A stretch of DNA of 5,109 nt from Candidatus Woesearchaeota archaeon (lineage in GTDB: Archaea > Nanobdellota > Nanobdellia > SCGC-AAA011-G17 > JACPNG01), in the NCBI GenBank assembly GCA_016185555.1, contig JACPNI010000010.1:1-5109 (forward strand). Reading direction: 5' to 3'. Within the stretch, counting starts at the first letter, position 1, and each line of letters starts with the position of its first letter. The position numbers were made by a program, and so were the translations under genes. The notes under the pieces are model-generated. The model ran no database searches, was not told the origin of the DNA, and saw nothing but the letters and a program-made list of their open reading frames with translations. Positions 1 through 4,939 of the stretch are shown here, piece after piece.

Positions 1-5
1 AAAGA

Positions 6-380
6 ATGATTCTTTCTATTGATAAAATACGGATGCTGTCAGATAAAAACCTGGAAGGGGAGATAAATAATCTTAATCCGGAGGTAGTTGAAAGTTTGGT
101 TAAAAAGGAATTAAAAAATATCCTGATATCGTTGCTTTTATCTAAGCCGATGTGTGGAGTAGATTTAGTTAAACTTCTCTATGAAAAATTTAAAGTATTT
201 ATTTCTCCTGGTATGTTATATCCAACCTTACATGATTTAGAAAAAGAAGGGCTGATAAGTTATGACTATAAGATAAAAAATAAAATCTACAAAGTAAATG
301 AAAAAAATAATGCAGAACTCTTACTTAAAAATCATGTTCAGGTAACTTCTTTATTATCAAAATTTCTTGTAAAGGATTAA
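6..380 (+). CDS. PadR-family winged-helix transcriptional regulator
   Basis: This 124-residue protein carries a PadR-type winged helix at roughly residues 35-100. The segment ISPGMLYPTLHDLEKEGLI (residues 66-84) is the typical PadR recognition helix and start of the wing; it is preceded by the helix pair KNILISLLLSKPMCGVDLVK. PadR proteins are dimeric DNA-binding repressors or sensors, often with a C-terminal dimerisation helix; here only about 25 residues follow the wing, so it would be the short PadR type. The first 34 residues are an acidic, polar extension. Only five bases precede the ATG, so the true start could lie upstream and the start is uncertain. The stop is one base from the next ATG, which places it in the gas vesicle operon; a role in controlling gvp expression is inference from position. 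The ligand and operator are not visible. Confidence 0.85.
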   Translation: MILSIDKIRMLSDKNLEGEINNLNPEVVESLVKKELKNILISLLLSKPMCGVDLVKLLYEKFKVFISPGMLYPTLHDLEKEGLISYDYKIKNKIYKVNEKNNAELLLKNHVQVTSLLSKFLVKD

Positions 381-381
381 A

Positions 382-1061
382 ATGGGAACTAAAAGAAAAA
401 AACAATTAGACCATAAAAAGTTAGAAAGGCAAAATAGAAAAATAACCCGGGCATTAGAAGCACCAATAAGCCAGATGGAAAAGGCTAAAGAACAAAAGGG
501 ATATATCTACGTTTATGGAATAACAAATAGCAAAGATACTCATTTAAATATCAGGGGCTTGAAAGAGATGCCAATTCTGAAAATTAATTTTAAGGATTTA
601 ACCGTTTTAACAAGCTTTTATCCAAATCTATCCCCACAGATAGAAGAAGGTGAAGCAATGCATCATGCAGAGATATTAAATAAAATAGCAGAAAAAAATA
701 AAAAATCTTAGAAGTTGTTTTAACACAATCTTACCAGGAAATCAAAAAAAGCCTGGAATCAGTGAAAGGCAGGGTTGAATTGGGTATTAAATTAGTAAAA
801 AACCAAACCGAAGATATATCTATGGATATTGCGAAGGAAATTTTAGGATCTTTAAATAAATTAAGTGTGAAGGGTTTCATTGGGAATAAATTTAGTGATA
901 GACTTTTATTGAATTGCTCTTTTTTAGTAGAAAAAAATAAATTTGATGAATTTTCCAATAAGGTCGCAGAACTTGAAGAGAGACATAAAAATTTAAAGTT
1001 TATTTATACAGGTCCATGGCCACCATATTCTTTTGTCAACATAAAAATATCAGGAAGTTAA
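382..1061 (+). pseudogene. gvpF: Gas vesicle protein GvpF/GvpL family, frame-disrupted and internally shortened
   Basis: Two reading frames together make one GvpF/L protein. The first (382-711) gives a Lys/Arg-rich 40-residue N-terminal extension, then YIYVYGITNS, the usual first strand of the family, and ends after HHAEILNKIAEKNKK at TAG 709-711. The second frame is open from 702 to 1061 and continues with YQEIKKSLESVKGRVELGIK, then SFLVEKNKFDEF and the hallmark ending TGPWPPYSFVNI. The family's conserved P-x-x-FGT segment, expected between the halves, is absent, so about 13-16 residues seem lost together with the frame. The stretch between VELGIK and LLLNCSFLVEK is also about 50 residues shorter than in the intact relative at 3419-4180. 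A GTG at 762 with GGAA upstream could start the second part, but that would be a fragment. GvpF/L proteins are accessory or minor vesicle proteins that bind GvpA. F versus L cannot be decided; sequence error is a possible alternative. Confidence 0.75.
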
Positions 1062-1062
1062 A

Positions 1063-1344
1063 ATGTTCCTTATTGATGATTTATTATTGAGGCTCTTTGG
1101 AATTTCACTAAAGCCTTTTGATATGATATGGCTATTAGAATTAACCAGAAATTACGCCTTAAGGGAGAAATATGATCTTAAGAAGATTAATGACCAAATA
1201 AAGGAAAACAGGCTATTCTTTGAGATTAATGAAATAAATGAAGCGGAATATGAAAAAAATAATGAACTATTACTAAAGGAAAGAGAAGTAGCAGAGCATG
1301 TAATGGCTAATTTATCAAATGATATGAGAATTCAAGAACTTTAA
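1063..1344 (+). CDS. gvpG: Gas vesicle protein GvpG
   Basis: The 93-residue length fits GvpG. The family layout is visible: a hydrophobic N-terminus (MFLIDDLLLRLFGISLKPFD), an amphipathic helix with WLLELTRNYALREKYDL, and a helical region with the typical acidic motif INEINEAEYEKNNELLL (residues 55-71), which corresponds to the GxIsxxEfexxExxLL pattern of GvpG. GvpG is a small accessory protein needed in early assembly of the gas vesicle; in haloarchaea it interacts with GvpF and other accessory proteins (established knowledge). The ATG is one base after the stop of the broken gvpF/L gene, and F-G adjacency is the usual order, so translational coupling is likely. Confidence 0.88.
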   Translation: MFLIDDLLLRLFGISLKPFDMIWLLELTRNYALREKYDLKKINDQIKENRLFFEINEINEAEYEKNNELLLKEREVAEHVMANLSNDMRIQEL

Positions 1345-1350
1345 GGGGGG
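1345..1350 (+). promoter_or_regulatory. Strong Shine-Dalgarno, G6 run, before the basic-protein gene
   Basis: The bases AAGGGGGG directly after the gvpG stop place a G-rich Shine-Dalgarno five bases before the ATG at 1356. It fixes the start of the basic-protein gene. A run of six G is unusual in this AT-rich DNA. Confidence 0.6.
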
Positions 1351-1355
1351 ATAAT

Positions 1356-1736
1356 ATGGTAGATTCGATTGGCAGATTTCCTGTAGGAAAAAGCTCAACA
1401 GTAGGGAAAAAAAGAACAAAATTTTTACAGAGAACTATCCAAAAAATGGTGCAATGGCGGGATCATGCAAGAATAAATTTATTCCAGCAAAGAAGAAGGT
1501 ATAAACAAAAAATCGAGAGCAATCAGGCTTTAATGAAGGCAAGAAAGGTGGGGAGACTCCCAAATACAAATCCTAGCAGTAAGCTCAGCCGGCTTAATGA
1601 TGATGGACTTATTCCTAAAGCAAGAAAGTTTGGCATAACTCATTCTACAGTACCCTTAAAACCGAAATATTCAACAGTAAAACCTGCAGAAAGGATTTAT
1701 GGTAACAGATGGAAGAAACGTGAGGCACAGAAATGA
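1356..1736 (+). CDS. Very basic protein of unknown family in gvp operon
   Basis: I do not recognise this 126-residue protein. It contains about 33 Lys/Arg against about 7 Asp/Glu, so its net charge is near +26. It has no membrane segment or signal peptide. Residues about 18-60 look helical and Arg/Gln-rich (with QQRRRYKQK). A short internal repeat is visible: KARKVG at 61-66 and KARKFG at 88-93. The C-terminal third is Pro/Tyr/Lys-rich and probably extended. The start is set by a G6 Shine-Dalgarno five bases upstream, and the last codons overlap the next ATG by ATGA, so it is clearly an operon gene. Haloarchaeal clusters have a small basic gene, gvpI, between gvpH and gvpJ, and this gene sits between gvpG and a J-like gene. 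An analogous role is possible, but I see no sequence match I can defend. Binding to acidic partners or nucleic acid is speculation from charge alone. Confidence 0.8.
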   Translation: MVDSIGRFPVGKSSTVGKKRTKFLQRTIQKMVQWRDHARINLFQQRRRYKQKIESNQALMKARKVGRLPNTNPSSKLSRLNDDGLIPKARKFGITHSTVPLKPKYSTVKPAERIYGNRWKKREAQK

Positions 1737-2101
1737 CAGGATTTCAACATTCTGACAGTATTGGGCTGGCAGAACTTATTGACCGGATTTTAGACAAAGG
1801 ACTGGTAATAAACGCAGATATCAAGATAGATTTAGCAGGCACAGAAATTTTAGGGATAAAAATAAGGGCGGCTTTGGCTAGTTTTGAAACTGCAGCCAAG
1901 TTTGGTTTGGCTTTTCCTTCGGGAACTAATCTAAATGCCCCGGCTTGGAAGATAGCGGGTTATGGATGTGAACCTTGTCCCAAATGTGGAAATCAACTCT
2001 TTACCAAATACGAAGAAGTTTGTTCCTGCGGCTGGAAAAAAACAGGCATTAGACAAAAAAATCAAAAAATTGAGGTTATAAAAAATGAAAGCCATAATTA
2101 A
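1733..2101 (+). CDS. GvpA/GvpJ-type gas vesicle shell protein with C-terminal zinc ribbon
   Basis: Residues 10-58 are a clear GvpA/J/M core: GLAELIDRILDKGLVINADI, then DLAGTEILGIKIRAALASFETAAKFG. This is the helix-strand-turn-strand-helix unit of the shell protein. It is closer to the J/M minor forms than to major GvpA, which usually reads SLVGIELL. After a linker (FPSGTNLNAPAW) the protein continues into a Cys cluster at residues 79, 82, 85, 97 and 99, arranged CxxCxxCG and CSCGW, which looks like a small zinc ribbon, followed by a basic polar tail. Most GvpA/J proteins do not end in this way as far as I recall. The minor J/M proteins are thought to act at vesicle nucleation or tips. The ATG overlaps the stop of the basic gene (ATGA), with GAGG a few bases upstream. 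Zinc binding is inferred from the Cys spacing only. Confidence 0.85.
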   Translation: MTGFQHSDSIGLAELIDRILDKGLVINADIKIDLAGTEILGIKIRAALASFETAAKFGLAFPSGTNLNAPAWKIAGYGCEPCPKCGNQLFTKYEEVCSCGWKKTGIRQKNQKIEVIKNESHN

Positions 2102-2432
2102 AAGTGCTAAATTAAGAAGGATAGATGATGTATGGAAAAAGCATAAGCCCCAGGGTTTAGGATTTAGCGATACTGATGTTATAATTATAGAATTGAAAAT
2201 AAAAGAGGGTAAGGAATTTACCCAGAATTTTTACTTCAGATTGAAAGGAGATGGAACTGTGGGTCATAGTATTACAAAAGCTAGTGAAAAAAGACAGCTC
2301 AATATACTAACCTTTATAAAAAGATACATAAGCAAAGAAAAAAATTACAATATAAGAGCAAATATAATCAAATGGAAAGATAAAGAAGTAGAGGTAGAAA
2401 AATTGGATGCTGGTTACACAATAAAAATCTAA
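2085..2432 (+). CDS. Hypothetical 115-residue protein, gvp operon
   Basis: I do not recognise a family. The protein is basic and appears mixed alpha/beta. A strand-like stretch (DVIIIELKI, residues 31-39) is followed by an aromatic strand (NFYFRLKGDGT, 48-58), a basic helix (NILTFIKRYISKEKN, 73-87) and a C-terminal pair of strands (EVEVEKLDAGYTIKI, 101-115). No Cys pair, nucleotide-binding loop, signal peptide or membrane segment is visible. It does not show the GvpO pattern (RxP-DxxDxxAxYEVxLD), so I do not call it gvpO. The ATG lies 17 bases inside the end of the zinc-ribbon GvpA/J gene, with GAGG at 2072-2075, so the two are probably translationally coupled. A role connected with gas vesicles is inferred from position only. 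Confidence 0.78.
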   Translation: MKAIIKSAKLRRIDDVWKKHKPQGLGFSDTDVIIIELKIKEGKEFTQNFYFRLKGDGTVGHSITKASEKRQLNILTFIKRYISKEKNYNIRANIIKWKDKEVEVEKLDAGYTIKI

Positions 2433-2444
2433 ATCTTGAAAAAG

Positions 2445-2657
2445 ATGGTAGATAATAAAGATAACTTGTTGACAAAAATACCAATTTTAGGTTATCTATT
2501 CAGAAAAATTAATGAGAATAGAAAACCAATTGAAACTACCTTAAAAACAGAAAGGGAAACAAGTGGTGGGGTGGAGGAAGATCGTTGGCTGTGGGGGCTT
2601 ATAACAATTACATCAGAAAAAATATTTAATACATTAAAGTTAAGGAGGAAAAAATAA
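2445..2657 (+). CDS. Small protein with IPxLGxxF motif, possible partial GvpH paralogue
   Basis: The 70-residue protein starts best at ATG 2445 (MVDNKDN); an in-frame TTG at 2436 would add three residues. The Shine-Dalgarno is weak (GAAAAAG). Residues 12-19 read IPILGYLF. The next gene, gvpH, has IPFLGDFF at residues 21-28, again after a polar N-terminus and before a charged helix. The rest is short: an acidic linker with a Gly pair, then RWLWGLITITSEKIF, which could form an amphipathic helix, and a basic end. There is no Hsp20 core. It may therefore be a paralogous or split N-terminal module of GvpH, or an unrelated adaptor that uses the same motif. Its stop overlaps the gvpH start (TAATG). 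The gene call rests on tight packing; function is unknown. Confidence 0.6.
   Translation: MVDNKDNLLTKIPILGYLFRKINENRKPIETTLKTERETSGGVEEDRWLWGLITITSEKIFNTLKLRRKK
2642..2648 (+). promoter_or_regulatory. Consensus Shine-Dalgarno AAGGAGG for gvpH
   Basis: AAGGAGG lies eight bases before ATG 2657, inside the end of the preceding gene. It decides the gvpH start and suggests that gvpH is translated strongly in its own right. Confidence 0.75.
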
Positions 2658-3118
2658 TGAACAAAAAAACAGAGGAGGAAAAAGAAAAAGGCATTACTGA
2701 AAGCTTCTTAGGAGGAATTCCTTTTCTGGGGGATTTTTTTAAGGAGTTGAGTAAGACAGAAGTCTTCAAAGAAAGGTTTAGGGAAGTGGATGAGAAAATC
2801 AAAGAAAATCTCAAAAAAGGTGGAAAGAGAAAATGGGATTTTGAAGCAAATGTTTCTGTTCGGCCAATAATTAATGAAGTTAAAAAAGAAACCTCCAATA
2901 TACATTTGCATAAAGATTATTTCTATGGGGAAAAAGGCAATAAATTAACCTTAGCTGTGAAAGCCCCGCAGGAAAAATTAAGCTGGAGAATAGAAGGTAA
3001 AAATTTGCTTATTAAAGCGGACAATTTTGAAAAAAAGATAGAACTACCCGGTTACTTTAAAGATATTAAAAAAAGGAAATATGAAAAAGGATTTTTATTT
3101 CTTGAATTAACAAAATGA
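2657..3118 (+). CDS. gvpH: Hsp20-like gas vesicle protein GvpH
   Basis: The 153-residue protein has the two-part shape of GvpH. A charged N-terminal region contains the motif IPFLGDFF (residues 21-28) and a basic helix up to about residue 60. The C-terminal part, from about residue 85, is a reduced alpha-crystallin (Hsp20) domain: LTLAVKAPQEKLSWRIEGKNL matches the strand pair around the usual LPG loop and LxI strand, and IELPGYFKDIKKRKYEKGFL matches the late LPxxVxxxxIxAxYxNGVL pattern, ending in LELTK. The normal LPG in the first loop reads KAP here, so the domain is diverged. GvpH is an accessory, chaperone-like protein of vesicle assembly in archaeal clusters (established knowledge). A perfect AAGGAGG precedes the start, and the stop overlaps gvpK by ATGA. 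A generic Hsp20 is the alternative, but the context favours GvpH. Confidence 0.78.
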   Translation: MNKKTEEEKEKGITESFLGGIPFLGDFFKELSKTEVFKERFREVDEKIKENLKKGGKRKWDFEANVSVRPIINEVKKETSNIHLHKDYFYGEKGNKLTLAVKAPQEKLSWRIEGKNLLIKADNFEKKIELPGYFKDIKKRKYEKGFLFLELTK

Positions 3119-3429
3119 CAATCAAAGTTGATAGTGAGAACCTAAAGGAAGGTTTATTGGGGTTAGTAATTGCTTTGGTGGAGATTATTAAAGATGTTCT
3201 ACAAAAACAAGCGATTTATCGTATAGAATCAAACTCTTTAAGAGAAGAAGAGGCAGAGAAATTAGGTTTGGCATTCATGAAATTAGATGAAACTCTGGAG
3301 AAAATCAAAAAAGAAAATAATCTTGAAAAAACTACCAATAAAATCAGGGCAGATTTGGATAATCTAGTTAACGATACCATAACAAAATTAACTGATCCTT
3401 TACTACTGGAGGCAAAGAATGCCCAATAA
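3115..3429 (+). CDS. gvpK: Gas vesicle protein GvpK
   Basis: This 104-residue protein matches GvpK well. LKEGLLGLVIALVEIIKDVL (residues 10-29) corresponds to the family's LxxLVLTLVELLRQLxE helix. QAIYRIESNSLREEEAEKLG (32-51) corresponds to the signature QAxRRxxxGSLTxEEvErLG, and LAFMKLDETLEKIKKENNL follows as expected. The C-terminal part departs from the common LNLDLGPLG ending, with NKIRADLDNLVND at 75-87. GvpK is a small accessory protein required for vesicle formation, probably in nucleation or growth. The start overlaps gvpH by four bases and the end overlaps gvpL by eleven, so coupling is likely; no clear Shine-Dalgarno precedes it. Confidence 0.9.
   Translation: MTIKVDSENLKEGLLGLVIALVEIIKDVLQKQAIYRIESNSLREEEAEKLGLAFMKLDETLEKIKKENNLEKTTNKIRADLDNLVNDTITKLTDPLLLEAKNAQ
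3408..3412 (+). promoter_or_regulatory. Shine-Dalgarno GGAGG for gvpL
   Basis: GGAGG within the last codons of gvpK lies six bases before ATG 3419 and supports that start for the intact GvpF/L gene. Confidence 0.65.
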
Positions 3430-4180
3430 TGCCTTGTATATGTATGGTGTCGTAAGGTGTGGATTTGACCTAAACTGGAAAGAAAATGGCATTAATGGGG
3501 AAAATGTTTATGCTATAAGTGGGGGAAAATTTAGTGCCCTGGTTCATGATTGTGAAGAAAAACCTTATGCCCCAAAAGAACCGAATGAAGTTAAGGAATT
3601 AATAATCGCACATAGCAAAATTTTAAACAGGGCAATAGAAGATTTTGGGGGGGTTATACCTTCAAATTTTAATACTATCATAAAAAACAATGGAAACCTG
3701 TCAAAAAATAATCTAAAAAAATGGCTTAAAGATGAACAAGAAAGACTCGAAAGAACGTGGAATAAAGTAAGAGGCAAGAGAGAATACGGATTAAGGATTT
3801 ACTATGAAAAGGACAAATTTATCCAGGAAGCATCTGAAAACAATAGAGTGAGGAAAATCAAAGAAAGCATAAATGGGAAAGAAGGGGGTTTAAGTTATCT
3901 TTTACAGTGCAAAGTAAAATCGAAAATCAAAGATCTCGTACAGGAAAAGATTATCAGATTAAAACAAGAAGTTTGTAATAATATAAAAAATATAACCGAG
4001 AATACTGTAATTAACCCCTCTAGCATCCTTCTTGATGAGGAGAAGGATTTGCTACTAAGTTTGTCTGTTCTAATAGAAGAAGAAAAGGTAAGCGGGATTA
4101 AAGAAATTTTAGAGAAAAGCAAAGAAGAGGGCCTTTCTTTTCATTTAGCTGGTCCATTTGCCCCCCATTCATTTATATAA
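3419..4180 (+). CDS. gvpL: Gas vesicle protein GvpL/GvpF family, intact
   Basis: At 253 residues this is full length for the GvpF/L family. Landmarks in order are LYMYGVV (6-12), the first strand; a His at 65 followed by the helix to VIPSNFNTI (79-87), equivalent to the conserved LPxxFGT; VRGKREYGLRIYY (117-129), equivalent to lxGkxExgvkv; a long charged helical hairpin to about 205; SVLIEEEKV (216-224), equivalent to the fLVexdk strand; and the ending AGPFAPHSF (244-252), equivalent to TGPWPPYSF. The Gly of FGT, the Trp of GPW and one Pro are replaced, so it is a diverged member. GvpF and GvpL are accessory or minor vesicle proteins, and GvpF binds GvpA early in assembly. I use gvpL because it follows gvpK, as in archaeal clusters; F versus L is not decided by sequence. 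A G7 run at 3647-3653 lies just before the IPSNFNT codons. Confidence 0.88.
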   Translation: MPNNALYMYGVVRCGFDLNWKENGINGENVYAISGGKFSALVHDCEEKPYAPKEPNEVKELIIAHSKILNRAIEDFGGVIPSNFNTIIKNNGNLSKNNLKKWLKDEQERLERTWNKVRGKREYGLRIYYEKDKFIQEASENNRVRKIKESINGKEGGLSYLLQCKVKSKIKDLVQEKIIRLKQEVCNNIKNITENTVINPSSILLDEEKDLLLSLSVLIEEEKVSGIKEILEKSKEEGLSFHLAGPFAPHSFI

Positions 4181-4182
4181 AT

Positions 4183-4407
4183 ATGGAACAAAAAAGCAAT
4201 ATTGGAATTGTAGAATTGATTGATAGAACCTTAAATAAGGGGGTTATTCTAAATGCAGATTTAATAATTACTGTCGCTGATGTTCCCCTGTTAGCAGCCA
4301 ATTTAAGGCTGGCATTGGCAAGTGTAGAAACAATGTTAAAATATGGTGTAATGGAAGATCTTATATCATCTAATAATAAAGAAACAAAATCATTGTTATA
4401 TGCATAA
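4183..4407 (+). CDS. GvpA/J/M-family minor gas vesicle protein
   Basis: This 74-residue protein is almost entirely a GvpA/J/M core. GIVELIDRTLNKGVILNADL (8-27) is the first helix and start of strand 1. IITVADVPLLAANLRLALAS (28-47) gives the two strands with the turn and the start of helix 2, and VETMLKYG (48-55) completes helix 2. The ADLIITVA..PLL..NLR..LA..ETM..YG form is typical of the minor shell-like proteins (GvpM, GvpS or J type) rather than of abundant GvpA, so it probably acts at nucleation or in the vesicle tip. A position after gvpL fits gvpM of archaeal clusters, but the symbol is not certain enough to assign. The ATG is two bases after the gvpL stop, with no good Shine-Dalgarno, which suggests coupled translation. 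Confidence 0.88.
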   Translation: MEQKSNIGIVELIDRTLNKGVILNADLIITVADVPLLAANLRLALASVETMLKYGVMEDLISSNNKETKSLLYA

Positions 4408-4939
4408 TATGAATATAAATACCAGTATAAGATCAATGTGGCATAAAAATGAAGATCTGAATAAAGCATCCTTCTCGATAAAAGCAAACCAAAACACAGT
4501 TGGGAGAATAAAAGAAAAAGAACTTTTAATGAATTTTGTTAAAAATGGGGATATTTGCTTTTTAACAGGACCAACTGGTGTTGGAAAAAGCTCTTTATTA
4601 TTATGGCTTGCTAAAAATTTAAAGTCACATAATGTATTTTATATTGATGCTGCAAGTGTTGGAAAGGAATTTAGCATTAAAAGATTTCTTCAAAGTTCAA
4701 GAAGGGGATTTGATAGGCTTAAAAATTATCCACGGAATAGTGTTATTTTATTAGATGAATCCCAGGATTGTGAACCTGAACTGCAAAAGGCTCTGAAATT
4801 GCATTGGGATCATAACCATATAAAAAGCATCGTAATAACCGTGAGACAATGTGTATGTTCCAAGCATCATGCGACGTTTTGCCTCGGATGCAAAATAACT
4901 TCTGTTGTTACCGAATCGTATTCCGTCATAACGAGCTAA
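4400..4939 (+). CDS. AAA/Orc1-like ATPase, 3'-truncated by chimeric junction
   Basis: The N-terminal part is a P-loop ATPase: VGRIKEKELL at 34-43 resembles the box VGR-x-xE of Orc1/Cdc6-type AAA proteins, Walker A is GPTGVGKSS (57-65), Walker B is VILLDES (115-121), and the sensor-1 strand is SIVIT (143-147). Then similarity ends: residues from about 148 to the stop are antisense translation of gatA and not part of the protein, so the lid domain and any C-terminal domain are lost. The short linker and LWLAKNLKSHNVFYIDA style recall archaeal, DPANN-like ATPases (from memory). It is not a MoxR-type GvpN in appearance. The ATG 4400 overlaps the previous gene by eight bases; ATG 4409 or the Met of MWHKNED are alternative starts. 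A role in vesicle formation in place of GvpN is inference. Confidence 0.75.
   Translation: MHNMNINTSIRSMWHKNEDLNKASFSIKANQNTVGRIKEKELLMNFVKNGDICFLTGPTGVGKSSLLLWLAKNLKSHNVFYIDAASVGKEFSIKRFLQSSRRGFDRLKNYPRNSVILLDESQDCEPELQKALKLHWDHNHIKSIVITVRQCVCSKHHATFCLGCKITSVVTESYSVITS
4820..4840. other. Chimeric junction between gvp cluster and inverted gatA
   Basis: These bases read as ATPase sensor strand (KSIVIT) on the + strand and as the conserved GatA motif GYYDAFY on the - strand, so the two sequences share a stretch of up to about 20 bases. To the left only the ATPase is sensible, to the right only gatA. CpG density is about 3 per 640 bases on the left (4183-4819) and about 15 per 270 on the right. 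Confidence 0.7.

Noticed and set aside
693..699. Slippery heptamer A AAA AAT that might allow programmed -1 frameshifting to join the two gvpF/L halves.
   Set aside because: A -1 slip there meets TAA at 699-701 at once, and a conserved family segment is missing as well, so deletion fits better than recoding.
762..1061. GTG-started 99-residue gene separate from the upstream gvpF/L frame.
   Set aside because: It contains only the C-terminal half of a GvpF/L protein, so it is treated as part of the broken gene.
2085..2432. Possible gvpO assignment from position in the cluster.
   Set aside because: The characteristic GvpO motifs are not visible and the fold pattern differs.
2626..2911. Open frames on the - strand over gvpH, and similar ones at 731-958, 3565-3777, 3895-4122 and 4173-4487.
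   Set aside because: They are shadows of clearly coding + strand genes, low in complexity and without recognisable domains.
4751..4819. Continuation of gatA on the - strand to 4751.
   Set aside because: After YYDAFY the translation no longer resembles GatA and is antisense to the ATPase Walker B region.
4841..4939. Cys-rich C-terminus of the ATPase (CVCSKHHATFCLGC) as a possible metal site.
   Set aside because: It is the reverse complement of conserved gatA codons and therefore a junction by-product.
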